Positions 24,253 through 34,866 of a stretch of DNA of 64,000 bases are shown here, piece by piece (the first letter of the stretch is position 1; each line of letters starts with the position of its first letter). The translations under genes and the position numbers were made by a program. This stretch comes from Cordilura impudica (taxonomy: Eukaryota > Arthropoda > Insecta > Diptera > Scathophagidae). Under the pieces are notes generated by a model that made no database searches, had not been told where the DNA came from, and was given only the letters and a program-made list of their open reading frames with translations. The DNA lies in the NCBI GenBank assembly GCA_963682025.1, contig OY821517.1:19604548-19668547 (forward strand), written 5' to 3'.

Positions 24253-24404
24253 CAACTTTGTGCTGCTGTTTGTAACAACCAAAAATATTTGACCTAGACC
24301 CATCTTTAATTATACCGATCGAATCAAAATCTTTTTTTGAGTTGATTTAACAATGTCCGTCCGTCCGTCTGTGTGTCCATGTAAACCTTGTAATCAAACT
24401 GCAG

Positions 24405-26917
24405 TTAATATTTTTTAAACCACATTTCTTAAAAAGGTAATTTTCTTGAAACAGCAAATCTCTTCAAAAAGTAATTTTGTTAAACAACTACATTTCCTTA
24501 CAAAATCAAATTTTCTCAAAAATTTAATATTTTTTTTTAAACGTACCTTTCCTTAGAAAAGTACATTTTCATAAAAATTTACCTTTTTCTGAAATAGTAA
24601 AATTTTTTAAATAACTACTTTTTCTTAAAGGAGTACCTTTTCTTAAAAAAGTACCATATCTCAGAAAGTACCATTTCTTAACAAATTAAATTAACATAAA
24701 AAATTCGTAAAAATTCTCAGAATATTTTGTAAAAAAGTTAATTTTCTTAAAAAGAGAATTTTTTTAAAAATCTCCTATTCTTAAAAAAAAAGCTCCTTTT
24801 CTTAAAAAGTACATTTTATTAAAAAAGTACTCCTTCCTAATATATACAAATTCTTAAAAAAAGTAGATTATCGTTAAAAAGTAAATTTTCTCAAAAAAGT
24901 ATTTTTTTTCTCCATAGAAAAAGTACCTTTTCCCTAAAGGTGGCTTTACTTAAAAAATAAATCTTCCTACAAAAGTAGCTTTTCTTAAAAAACTACATTT
25001 TTAGACAAGACTATTTTCTTCAAAAAGTACATCTCCTTCAAAAAGTATCTTTTCTAAAAAAAATACCTTTTCTTAAATAAGTACCACTTTCTTAAAAAGT
25101 ACCCTTTCCTTTTTCTTAACAAAGCTCCTTAAAAAAGCTCCTTTTCATTAAAAGCTTATTTTCTTAAAAAAGTACGTTTAATTAAAAAAGTACATATCTA
25201 TAATAGTAATAGGCTAGGCGATTTCTTGTTACCGATGTTTTGTTCTACGGTCTTATTCCGATTTTGACCAAACGTATATTATTTGAAAGGTATTTCTATT
25301 TAGCTGTTCACCAGATTAGCAAATTTTAAATTTTTTTCTTTATGTTGAGTAAATTGCATTTAAAGTGTTTCTTAAATTTGTTAATGTGTTTCTTAATGAA
25401 TTTGTTTTCTTCATTGCCAATAATAATAAACCGAACAAGGGTTGGTTTGTGAATTGGCTAAAATAAAGTTGCCTAGAAATTGCACACGAATTTTGAGCGC
25501 TGGAATCTGCTAGTTCTTAATAAATACGTTTCCTTAAAAAGTAGATTATCTTTAAAAAGTACATTTTCTCAAGAAAGTATCTTTTCTCTAAAAATTTTCT
25601 TTTTTCTAAAAAGTAGCTTTTCTCAAAAAAAATAGCTCTTCTTACAAAAGTACCTTTCTTAATAAGGTAAAGTTTTTAAACAATACTATTTTCTCTAAGA
25701 AAAGTATCTTTTCTGAAAAAATACCTTTTCTTAAAAAAAAGTATTCATTAAAAAGTACTTATTTTGTAAAAAAAAAGTACTTATTTTTAAAAATTTAACT
25801 TTTCTTAAAACTACATTCCTTTAAAAAGAATATATTTAAAAAAAAAGTAACTTATCTTCAAAAAGTACCATTTTCTAAAAAAGATCCTTTTCCCGAAGAA
25901 GCAAAATTTTTTAAAAAAGTATCCTTTCTTAAAATAGCACATTTTCTGAAAAAACACCTTTGCTTAAAAAAGTACCTTTTCTTAAAACAATACCACTTTA
26001 AAAAAAAAGTATCTTTTCTAAAAAGTTATCTAATCTTTGAAAGAACTTTTTCCTGAAGAGTACCCTTTTTCAAACAGAAATACATATTTTAAAAAATACA
26101 TATTCTTACAAATATTCCTAAAAAAATTACCTTTCCCATACAGGACCCTTTCATACAAAAGTAACTTATTCGAAAAGTACCTTATTTTAAAAAGTAGCTT
26201 TTTTTAAAAAGTACTTTAAAAACCAACTTTATTAAAGTACCTTTAAAAAAATATTCTTTTAAAGTACCTTTTCTTAAAAAATTACATTTTCTTGAAAAAC
26301 TGCATTTTCTTTAGAAAGTACCTTTTTTGAGAAAGTTCCTTTTCTCCAAAAAGTAACATTTTCTTAAAAAAGTAAATTTTCTTAAACATTACGTTTTCAT
26401 ACAAAAAGTACACTTTCTTAAAAAGTCCGTTTCTTAATAAGGTTCCTTTCTTTAAAAAGTACCCTTTTTTAAAAAGTACATTTTCTAAAAAAAAAAAAAC
26501 ATTGTCCCTAAAAAGATCTTTTTTAAAAAAAATTTTTCTCAAAAAGTGACTTTTTTAAAAAGTGCCGTTTTTAAAAAACGACCTTTTCTTAAAAATAATA
26601 CATTTTCTTAAGTACCTTTTTTAAATAATTATATTTTATTAAAACAAATAAATTTGTTTTAAAATTACATTTCTTAAAAGAGTACTTTATCTTAAAAAAA
26701 CTAAATTTTTCTTCAAAACGCTAATTTTCTTAAAAAAAAAAAAACACGTGTCTTAATGAAGTATTTTTCTTAAAAAATACTTTTTTTAAATACTTAAAAA
26801 AATAAAAATTTTAAAGTACCTATTCTAGAAAGGAACTTTCTGTCAAAAGTATCTTCTCTTAAATAGTACCTTTCTTATTAAGTACATTTTCTTAAAAAAA
26901 TAACTTTTCTCAAAAGC
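24405..26917. repeat. Degenerate 16-20 bp satellite, about 2.5 kb
   Basis: Repeats of the type ttcttaaaaaagtacctttt run across the region with variable A/T tract lengths and point changes. The unit alternates an A-run, GTAC/GTAA, a T-run and CTT. One Helitron (25,197-25,513) interrupts it. Open frames such as that at 26,282-26,542 (minus) are by-products of low complexity. Confidence 0.85.
25197..25513 (+). mobile_element. Short non-autonomous Helitron, copy 2, in the satellite
   Basis: Starts TCTATAATAGTAATAGGC after A and ends ggaatctgCTAG before T, with the same body as copy 1 but a shorter middle. Satellite units continue on both sides, so it inserted after at least part of the array existed. 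Confidence 0.8.
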
Positions 26918-27477
26918 TTTGGTATATAAGCTTTTATTAGCCATGGGATGCATGCTATTGAAATTGGTGAGAATCGGTACATGGTCAGAGCTAGCCCCAT
27001 ACAAATTACCCCTTTGAAATCGACATAAATTGCCATAAGATCCAAATTGTCATATAGATCTTACTCAAATTGCGTTTGTATGCGTTCATTACATCCATTA
27101 ATGAGTACTCCAAAAATGATCCCTTTGGCCCCATATAGACTGCTTCCCGATCTTCACTTAAATCTATCAAAAAACAAAAATATTGCAGTGATTCCTCTCA
27201 AATTTTGTTTGTATATAGTTTTGCAAAATACAAGAGACTTTACCAAACATGATCAGGATTGGTCCATTTTTGGACCTAGTCCCCATATAGATGTTGCAAC
27301 CGATATGAACTTTTTCATATCTGCAGCCAAAAAAATTAATAAAAATCCCACTCAAATTTGGTTTTTGCTTATTTTCTATGTTCAGTTAGTTGGGCCTACG
27401 AGATAGGGTTTCTAAACGCATGGTATAGGTATCGTATAGTCGATCTAGATCGACTATTATTTTCTTGCTTGTTTTTG

Positions 27478-27880
27478 TTAATTTTTTGTGGTAAAATTTT
27501 CCTTTTATCAGTAAAACGAAATTTAAAATAAATTTCACTATCAGTAGTGTACTTAATTTCACGTATATCCGTCACTTTGGCATCGCCTATACCACGTCCA
27601 GGTCGAATACTTTTACAAAATTTAACATTATTAAAACCTCTGAAAATCGAATAATCCAAATAAGTGACATTATAAGGTTCAGGTTTTTTTTGAGCTGAGT
27701 TACATATTCCAATATATTCAGCAGGAAAATCAATATTTCTACTTTTCATAGTTCGTTCTCTGGTGGAGAGTACGCTGTCTGCCTCCATTTGCGTATGGCT
27801 AATTTCAAGTATTTTTTGTTCAATACAATTTTTCGATTTTGATAAGTACGACCATCACTATTAAAAATAATTTTTATTAT
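27478..27880 (-). pseudogene. C-terminal piece of a transposase-like protein
   Basis: On the minus strand: KILEISHTQMEADSVLST, then NIDFPAEYIGICNSAQKKPEPYNV, YLDYSIFRGFNNVKF, SIRPGRGIGDAKVTDIREIKY, ending near QKINKNK. The pattern GHTQxEADSVHS..E and later RPGR.VGD..V.D...IKY is the C-terminal part of a large family of uncharacterised arthropod transposon proteins. Its N-terminal and middle parts look like the pseudogene at 32,250-33,560. A mariner sits directly upstream at 27,882, which may have cut this copy. The frame itself is open for about 110 codons, so this piece is less decayed than its neighbours. Confidence 0.65.
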
Positions 27881-27881
27881 A

Positions 27882-29162
27882 AAGGATCCGCCAAATAACT
27901 TTTTTTTTTTTGAAAATGCTATAAAAAAAACTACTGAATATTATCTGAATTTTTTTTTTTTTTTGAAAGTACAATCCTTCCGGGTAATAATGGAAAATAA
28001 TTTCATTCAAATGGCTGCCTCGGCTGGCCATGCAGTAGCCTAAACCATCGGTCCAATTTTTAAGCACATTATCGATTGTGTACAGCTGTATTTCACCAAT
28101 GGCTTCACGAATATTGTTCTTTAAAACGTCAATTGTCTCTGGCTTGTTGGCGTAACACTTATCTTTGAGGGCACCCCACAAATAATAGTCCAGCGGTGTC
28201 AAATCGCAGCTCCGAGGTGGCCAAACGACATCAGCTCTGCGGCTGATAATGCGATCTTCAAAAACAGGGCGCAAAACATCGAGTGTAGCTTCGGCTGCGT
28301 GGCACGTAGCGCCGTCCTGTTGAAACCAAATGTTGCCAATATCCTCCTCTTCAATTTTTGTGAACAAAAATTTGTTCAGCATGGCCCGATAACGATCGCC
28401 ATTGACTGTAACGGCCACTCCTTGCTCATTTTCGAAGAAAAATGGCCCAATTATGCCTCTGGACCAAAATCCGCACCAAACAGTGACTCGTTTTGGGTGT
28501 ATCGGCTTTTCGATGTATACGTGCGGGTTTTCTGTGCCCCAAATGCGACAATTTTGCTTGTTTACATACCCGCCAAGATCAAAATGAGCTTTATCTGAAA
28601 AGATGATTTTTTTGACAAAATCGGCATCTTCTGTAAGTCGATCGCAGGCCCACTTAGCGAAGCGAAAACGCATTGGATGGTCATTTGGCTTCAACTACTG
28701 AACCAATTGGACTTTGTATGGCGTCATACCAAGGTCTTTATGCAAAATTCACCTCAATGATGCCTCCGAAATGTTCAATTCTTGAGAGCGACCGTGAATT
28801 GATGTTGATGGCGCTTCACGCACACTTTCTGCCACAGCAGCAATATTCCCGAGTGTACGCACTGTTTTTGGCTTTTCGCGCTTTGGTTTATCGATGAGGA
28901 TGCCAGTTTCTTTCACTTTTTTCACAAGATAACGAACATACGGAGCTGACGGTGCTTCTCTTCTTCAAAAATTCGTACACAATTTTCGAACACATTCTGC
29001 AACATTACCATGATTTTCAAAGTAATGTCGCAATATTTCCCAGCGTTGTTCAAGCGGAAGGATAAAACTAATTATCTGTCAAATCAGATATGAGCTAAGT
29101 TTTACCATTCACGAAATAAGCACTAGTTGAAAAAAAAAAATCATGTGAGTCCGATCACAAGG
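27882..29162 (-). mobile_element. Near full-length DD41D mariner-like element
   Basis: TA at 27,880-27,881 and 29,163-29,164 flank 1,281 bp, the expected length for a mariner. TIRs are imperfect: aaggatccgccaaataactt then a T-run on the left; read inward from the right, ccttgtgatcggactcacat then a T-run. Confidence 0.75.
27990..29070 (-). pseudogene. rosa-type (DD41D) mariner transposase with intact triad, broken N-terminus
   Basis: Reading from about 29,050 on the minus strand: RWEILRHYFENHGNVAECVR (DNA-binding helix-turn-helix), REAPSAPYVRYLVKKVKETG, VRTLGNIAAVAESVREAPS, IHGRSQELNISEASLR, then LHKDLGMTPYKVQLVQ, FSDKAHFDLGGYVNKQNCRI (first Asp), WFQQDGATCHAAEATLDVLR (second Asp), PPRSCDLTPLDYYLWG (third Asp, 41 residues after the second), and NEIIFHY near the end. 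All of it is in one frame, with stops at about 28,950 (after LCTNF), 28,754 (a TGA where Trp is expected) and 28,694 (after VQLVQ). From 28,694 on the frame is open through the catalytic domain. It is the best preserved of three DD41D copies in the window. Confidence 0.85.
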
Positions 29163-29229
29163 TAGATGTGTAAACATCTAATAATTAAAGAAAACATCAA
29201 CATCATATATTCCAGTGCATAAAAAATAA

Positions 29230-30402
29230 GTCGATTATGCTGTTTTCTGAAATTCAATTGATGTTTTCTGAAATGCAATTGATGTTTTCTGAAATTCAAT
29301 CGATGTTTTATGAAATACAGTTAACGTTTTCAGCAATTCAAATGATGCTTTTTGAAATTCTATTGATGTTTTCTGAAATTCTAATTATGTTTTCTGAAAT
29401 TCAAATGATGTTTTCTGAAATACAATTGATGTTTTCTGAAATACAATTGATGTTTTCTGAATTTCTATTGATGTTTTCTTAAATTCAATTGAAGTTTTCT
29501 GAAACTCGAATGATGTTTTCTGAAATTATATTGATGTTTTCTGAAATTCTATTTATGTTTTCTGAAATTCAAATAATGTTTTCTGAAACTCGAATGTTTT
29601 CTGAAATTATATTGATGTTTTCTGAAATTCTTTTTATGTTTTCTGAAATTCAATTGATGTTTTCTGAAATACAATTGATGTTTTCTGAAATACAATTGAT
29701 GTTTTCTGAAATTCTATTGATGTTTTCTGAAATTCTATTTATGTTTTCTGAAATTCAAATGATGTTTTCTGAAATACAATTGATGTTTTCTGAAATACAA
29801 TTGATGTTTTCTGAAATTCTATTGATGTTTTCTTAAATTCAATTGAAGTTTTCTGAAACTCGAATGATGTTTTCTGAAATTATATTGATGTTTTCTGAAA
29901 TTCTATTTATGTTTTCTGAAATTCAAATGATGTTTTCTGAAACTCGAATGACGTTTTCTGAAATTATATTGATGTTTTCTGAAATTATATTGATGTTTTC
30001 TGAAATTCAATTGATGTTTTCTGAAACTCGAATGATGTTTTCTGAAATTATGTTGATGTTTTCTGAAATTCTATTTATGTTTTCTGAAATTCAAATGATG
30101 TTTTCTGAAACTCGAATGATGTCTTCTGAAATTATATTGATATTTTCTGAAATTCTATTGATGCTTTCTGAAATTCAAATGATGTTTTCTGAAACTCGAA
30201 TGATGTTTTCTGAAATTATATTGATGTTTTCTGAAATTCTATTTACGTTTTCTGAAATTCAAGTGATGTTTTCTGAAACTCGAATGATGTTTTCTGAAAT
30301 TGTATTAATGTTTTCTCAAATTCTATTGATGTTTTCTGAAATTCTATTGATGTTTTCTTAAATTATATTGATGTTTTCTGAAATTCTATTTATGTTTTCA
30401 AA
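29230..30402 (+). repeat. 21-bp minisatellite with 354-bp higher-order unit
   Basis: About 56 units of the type atgttttctgaaattcaattg, differing in the last 6-8 bases. Because 21 is a multiple of 3, one frame reads as heptads MFSEIQL/MFSETRM/MFSEIIL across the whole array, broken only by TAA at 29,480, 29,834 and 30,359. The block beginning tgaagttttctgaaactcg recurs at 29,487 and 29,841 (354 bp apart), showing a higher-order duplication. I regard the reading frame as a by-product of period 21 unless transcription is shown. Confidence 0.9.
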
Positions 30403-31160
30403 TGATTTTTTTACGATTTTTTTGTATGAGTTTTTTTAATGCGGTCCCTAACCCTCGCACAAAAACAGGTTTGAGTGTATTTTTTTATGATACGATTTTC
30501 CTACGCTTTTCCTTACTTGGATGACAGTATTATATATTGCATTTTATATTAAGATGTCGTCATGTGTTAAATTGATTTATGATGTACAATGGAACTTAAA
30601 GCTATTATTAACTAATTAAATTTAATTAAAATTTCAACTATCAAAATTTATTTATATTATATCCTAGTTATTGGAAAATATTCCAAATTTATATCAATTT
30701 AATGCTTAGTAAGAATCAATTTAATGCTTAATAGTAATAATTACTAAAAATGTTTATTAATGAAAGTTGTTAACATATAATTGTTTATATGGTCTGAGGC
30801 GTTGCCAACTATATTGTAAAAAGTACGAACAAAGACAACCATGTCAGTTAACACTGCTTTTGCATTATCTTTACTTGCATTCTATTATTACATCGTCATT
30901 CGTACGTAATAAAAACAGAAAAAAAGATTTCTTTAGAACTCAAATAAAACTTAAGAAAATACAGAAATATTTTGGTGGAATTCTACAAATCGTTGTGGTT
31001 TGTGAATAAAAACTTAATTATAGTTTATTGAGGAATAAAGTATTTATAAAAATACACATCAAAAATTCCACAAAATGCAGTCGGCTAGTAAAATAAATAA
31101 TGTGTACACTATTTGACAAATAGTTGGTCAGGTAGTGTTCAAGAAAATGTTTAAAAAGAA
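30403..31160. other. Intergenic, nothing recognised
   Basis: AT-rich. An open frame at 30,767-31,009 (plus) has no recognisable domain and no supporting signals. Confidence 0.45.
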
Positions 31161-31949
31161 ACAAGTAAGAAAATTATAGTCGGTCTAGACCGACTATACG
31201 ATACCCTATACCATGCGTTTAGAAACCCTATCTCTTAGGCCCAACTAACTGGACATTGAAAATAAGCAAAAACCAAATTTGAGTGGGATTTTTATTATTT
31301 TTTTCCGCTGCAGATATGAAAAAGTTCATATCGGATGCTATATCCATATGGGGACTAGGTCCAAAAATTGACCGATCCTGATCATGTTTGGTAAAGTCTC
31401 TTGTATTTTGCAAAAATATGTACAAACAAAATTTGGGAAGAATCAGTGCAATATTTTTGTTTTTTAATAGATTTAAGTGAAGATCGGGAAGCAGCTCTAT
31501 ATGGGGTCAAAGGGATCATTTTTGGACTACACATTAGTGGATATAATGAACGCATACAAACCCAATTTGAGTAAGATCTATATGACAATTTGGATCTTAT
31601 GGCAATTTATGTCGATTTCATATGGGTAATTTGTATGGGGGCTAGGTCTGAACGTGGACCGATTCTCACCTATTTCAATAGCGTTTGTCCCGTGGCCGAT
31701 AAAAGCTTATATACCAAATTTCGTCAAAATGTATTCATATTTGCGACCTGCAGTTTGATTACAAGCTTTACATGGACACACAGACGGACGGACGGACGGA
31801 CGGACGGACGGACATTGTTAAATCAACTCAGCAAGTGGTTCTGATTCGATCGGTATAATTAAAGATGGGTCTAGGTCAAATATTTTTGGTTGTTACAAAC
31901 AGCAGCACAAAGTCATTATACCCAAATCACATAGTGGTATAGGGTATAA
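31161..31949 (+). mobile_element. DINE-like repeat family I, copy H
   Basis: Full-length copy with a perfect 5' palindrome, a GGAC tract of about seven units (31,785-31,812) and the tggtatagggtata end. It is close to copy F in sequence. Confidence 0.85.
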
Positions 31950-32249
31950 AAATGGTATCAAATATTTGGTCTATGGAGCTAATTTGAAAATTAAAAAAAG
32001 TGTTAAAAACACGAGTTACTTAGGTTTGTCTCTCCTACCACAATTCCAATTTGGAATGCATTGGGTAATTGCCCATGAACAGTTTCTCTTGAAAATATTT
32101 TTTCACCAATACAATCATAAGTCACACAGCGTTATCTCCTTCAGCTCACACCGATATAAGTTACGCTGTTTTTGTGATTGTATTGTGAAATAGAAATTTA
32201 CCCCCTGCGCGTATAGATGTTTACACATCAAAAAACGTTAGATGGCGGA

Positions 32250-33560
32250 CCCTAAATCCTAAATCCAAATACTTCAGCACCTAGTCCACATTATACTTCA
32301 TTCCATAAAAAAATTAAGCTTTTTGGGTTTTAAGGTTGGAAAAAACTAAGTTGTCAACCTGCAACTTTGTGCGGTAGCGTTGGCTGCTGACTTGGGATTT
32401 TGGCGCCATTAATACAGCTTGAAGATCTACAACGAAAACATGTAATTCTTCATGCTGATCTTTGTTCTTTTCATTTCTGGCCTCTATTTTCTTTTCTTGG
32501 TGAAGATCATATTTTTCTTGCGAGAGGTTAGTATTTTGTGGGTAAAAACAAGGCCAGATTTTTTGGCCTCAAAAGTTTCATAAAAAACAGAAGTGGAGAG
32601 TGGTGGAATGTTTTTTTGGTTACACCAGTCATGAACATAAAAGTCGTAAAGCTTCTTTTTTGAAATCCACGACAGTAGTGAGACTCCATTGATGGCAGAC
32701 AATCAAAAAAACAATTTTTATTTATTTATTTATTTATTTATTTATTTGCTTTCCTGTACAACAAGAACAAATCTTATAATTACAGTACAGGAATAATAAT
32801 GCTAAGGCATGAGAATTGTTAGTTATAATTTGGCTTTGCAAAATACATACATTTTAAATACAGAAAATATTTAAGAAAAAATGGTAAACAATAACCAAGA
32901 AAATATAACCAGGAAAATTGAGGCATTGTCTCTTCTGTTAATTTCTTTAGAAACAGTTTTGTTTTTTGAAACTAAAGGCTTCTTAACCCAACCAATCACT
33001 GTTTGCGGACCAATGTTCAAAGTATTAAAAAAGAAAATTTTGCACACTCGCATTTTCGTTTTTTTAACACAGAGATGATACTGCAAGGTTCGACATTTTC
33101 GGGATTCGGTGCTCACTTTTCCACTCATAAATCTTGAAGTTGCTACAGTTTGAATCAATGTATTTACAGAAACCCTCTTTTTCATTCCATGTCATTTGCC
33201 AAAATTCTGAAAATACTTTTTTTTCTATCGTCATCAAAATTTAATTTATATATATATATATATATATATATTAATCTGTGCATATTTCGTTACTTTATTC
33301 TTTTTACAACTGCATCTTTCTTTCAACGTCCGTGATTCTTTTTTGTTTTTGTAATTCCAACTGTTATCAACTTTTGTCTTCCCAAAAAACTTTTTCCATG
33401 TTCTCTACGCTCTTTATTTCTTTCACCAAACCAAGTAGGATCTTTATAACGAACTCTCTTTTTGTGTCTTTTGATGTAGAGGGTAACTCAAACGAATCAT
33501 CAGTATCACTATTAAAATCATAGAGAACAAATCTTACAACTCCGTCATCTGATTCATCCC
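32250..33560 (-). pseudogene. N-terminal and middle part of a transposase-like protein
   Basis: Minus strand, from about 33,560: an acidic leader (DFNSDTDDSFELPSTSKD), then KESRTLKERCSCKKNKVTKY (Cys-rich), a (TA)n tract at about 33,246-33,270 that interrupts the frame, MKKRVSVNTLIQTVATSRFM, KMRVCKIFFFNTLNIGPQTV near 33,030, a LINE-tail insertion at 32,703-32,870, KLYDFYVHDWCNQKNIPPLS, VFYETFEAKKSGLV, and HEELHVFVVDLQAVLMAPKS near 32,430 followed by KLQVDNLVFSNLKTQKA. The order RVCK.FFL.TL.I, Y..TFE..NLSLF, DxQAVLxxPK matches the uncharacterised arthropod transposon protein family whose C-terminal part occurs at 27,478-27,880. Frameshifts and the insertion make it a pseudogene. Confidence 0.7.
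32703..32870 (-). mobile_element. Short LINE 3' end with TTTA tail
   Basis: A (TTTA)n tract at 32,716-32,750 is followed by a short non-coding sequence; read on the minus strand this is a 3' UTR ending in an AAAT-type tail, like the LINE at 48,650. It separates two segments of one protein (IFLVIFSW side and MSAINGVSLL side), which shows it is an insertion. Clade unknown. Confidence 0.5.
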
Positions 33561-33670
33561 ATACTTATCACGATTGGTGATAATATTAGCATAATTCATG
33601 ACAATCTCTTAAGAAAATTAATATTTTAACGATGTTTTCCAAAAAACCATATAAAATAGTTCCTTTCGTG

Positions 33671-34026
33671 TCTAATATATATTATTAATAGGCTATGCTA
33701 TTTCTTATGACCGATGTTTTGTTCTACCGTTTTATCCCGATTTTGAGCAAACGTATATAATTTCAAAGGTATTTCTTTTTAGCCGTTTTGCAGATATACA
33801 GATTTTTTAATTTATTCCTTTATTTTGAGTAAATTGCATTTAAAATTGCTACTAGCACATACATAAAATTATACATATGATATGTGTGTGTTTACTAAAT
33901 TTTTGAATGTGTTTGATAATTCAATAATAATAAACCATAAAAGTGTTGGTTTGTGAATTGGCTGATTTGAAAAATAAAGCTGCCTAGAAATTGCACTCGA
34001 ATTTCGAGCGCTGGAATCTGTGCTAA
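33671..34026 (+). mobile_element. Short non-autonomous Helitron, copy 3
   Basis: Starts TCTAATATATATTATTAATA, has the family body (tgaccgatgttttgttctac, taccggttttatcc-like part, the accaT...aaaagtgttggtttg segment) and ends with hairpin actcgaatttcgag then tctgtgCTAA. The terminal CTAA is a CTRR variant of the usual CTAG. Confidence 0.75.
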
Positions 34027-34866
34027 ATTAATGAGCTCATTTTTCACCTAATTGTAAGCACTCCTTTGTCTAATACACAAAATATCAAAATTGCAATCAA
34101 TTCGATTAAGCAAACTGAATGGAAAAAATAATTCCATTTATTCTGCTGTACTTAGCACATCTTTTTGTTTGTTTTTGCTGTTTTGTGGACATAGCAGATT
34201 TTCGTACCAATGCATGACAACAAGTGATAATGACGTAACGGTAACTTTTTTTGTTGTAATTGATGTATTTTGAGTTGTACTATCATACTGCGTTCAAAAA
34301 TCAATTTCAATAAAAAGTGGACTTAGCAGGTTTTCGTACTAAGCTAACGATATTTAACTTCTATATGAAAAATTGTATTATTTTACTATTATTAGAGTAG
34401 GAAAACTATGAAGAGACCAAGGAGAAATAGCCGGCATTTAAATACCCAAACTCAAAGTAAGTAATCAATGTTTTGAAAGCTTGAGAATTATGCAGTACTT
34501 CAAAAAGAGCTACAAGTTAGTCTTGACTAAAAATTTTGGCAATTTTAGATTTTCTTATATCGATAAAAAGTTGAGTACTCGTAACTGGCTTGTAATATGT
34601 TAATTTAAAAGTAGGAAGATATATTTAATACAAAAATAAAATAAATACATGCGAGGTCGGGAACATTTTCCATAGAAAGAGTCAAGTTAGAAAATAGTAT
34701 ATATAAAATAATATATATAGATACGATTTTTTATTATTATATAAATAACCTTTTTAAATTATACCTATTAATAAAAAAGCAATATTTTTTTGTAGGGACT
34801 TCAAAATGTTTAATTCATTATGTGGAATAAAAATAATTGGTTAGTATCTTCTTTGGCTAACTTATA
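34027..34866. other. Intergenic, nothing recognised
   Basis: AT-rich DNA; the short open frame at 34,091-34,273 has no recognisable domain. Confidence 0.5.

Larger units (their letters stand above)
24253..27471 (-). mobile_element. DINE-like repeat family I, copy G, split by a low-complexity array
   Basis: Positions 24,253-24,404 match the family I tail in reverse through the GTCC tract and caaactgcag. The match resumes at about 26,918 (ctttggtatataagctttta) and runs to tcttgcttgtttttg at 27,471. In intact copies these two points are only about 40 bp apart, so the whole array 24,405-26,917 lies inside the copy. Confidence 0.8.

Noticed and set aside
26282..26542. Lys/Phe-rich minus-strand frame in the satellite
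   Set aside because: A consequence of the AAAAAGTAC/TTTTCTT array; composition is purely that of the repeat.
29230..30402. CRISPR-like array
   Set aside because: The units are contiguous without unique spacers and the window is eukaryotic; it is a minisatellite.
10657..31588. Minus-strand open frame of 68 codons beginning MSYRSYSNWVCMRSLHP, seen again in several places
   Set aside because: It recurs because it lies in the non-coding family I repeat (copies C, F, G, H). It is a conserved shadow of repeat sequence, with no domain and no initiation or splice context.
33246..33270. TA run as a promoter or origin element
   Set aside because: It is a plain (TA)n microsatellite inside a transposase pseudogene frame.
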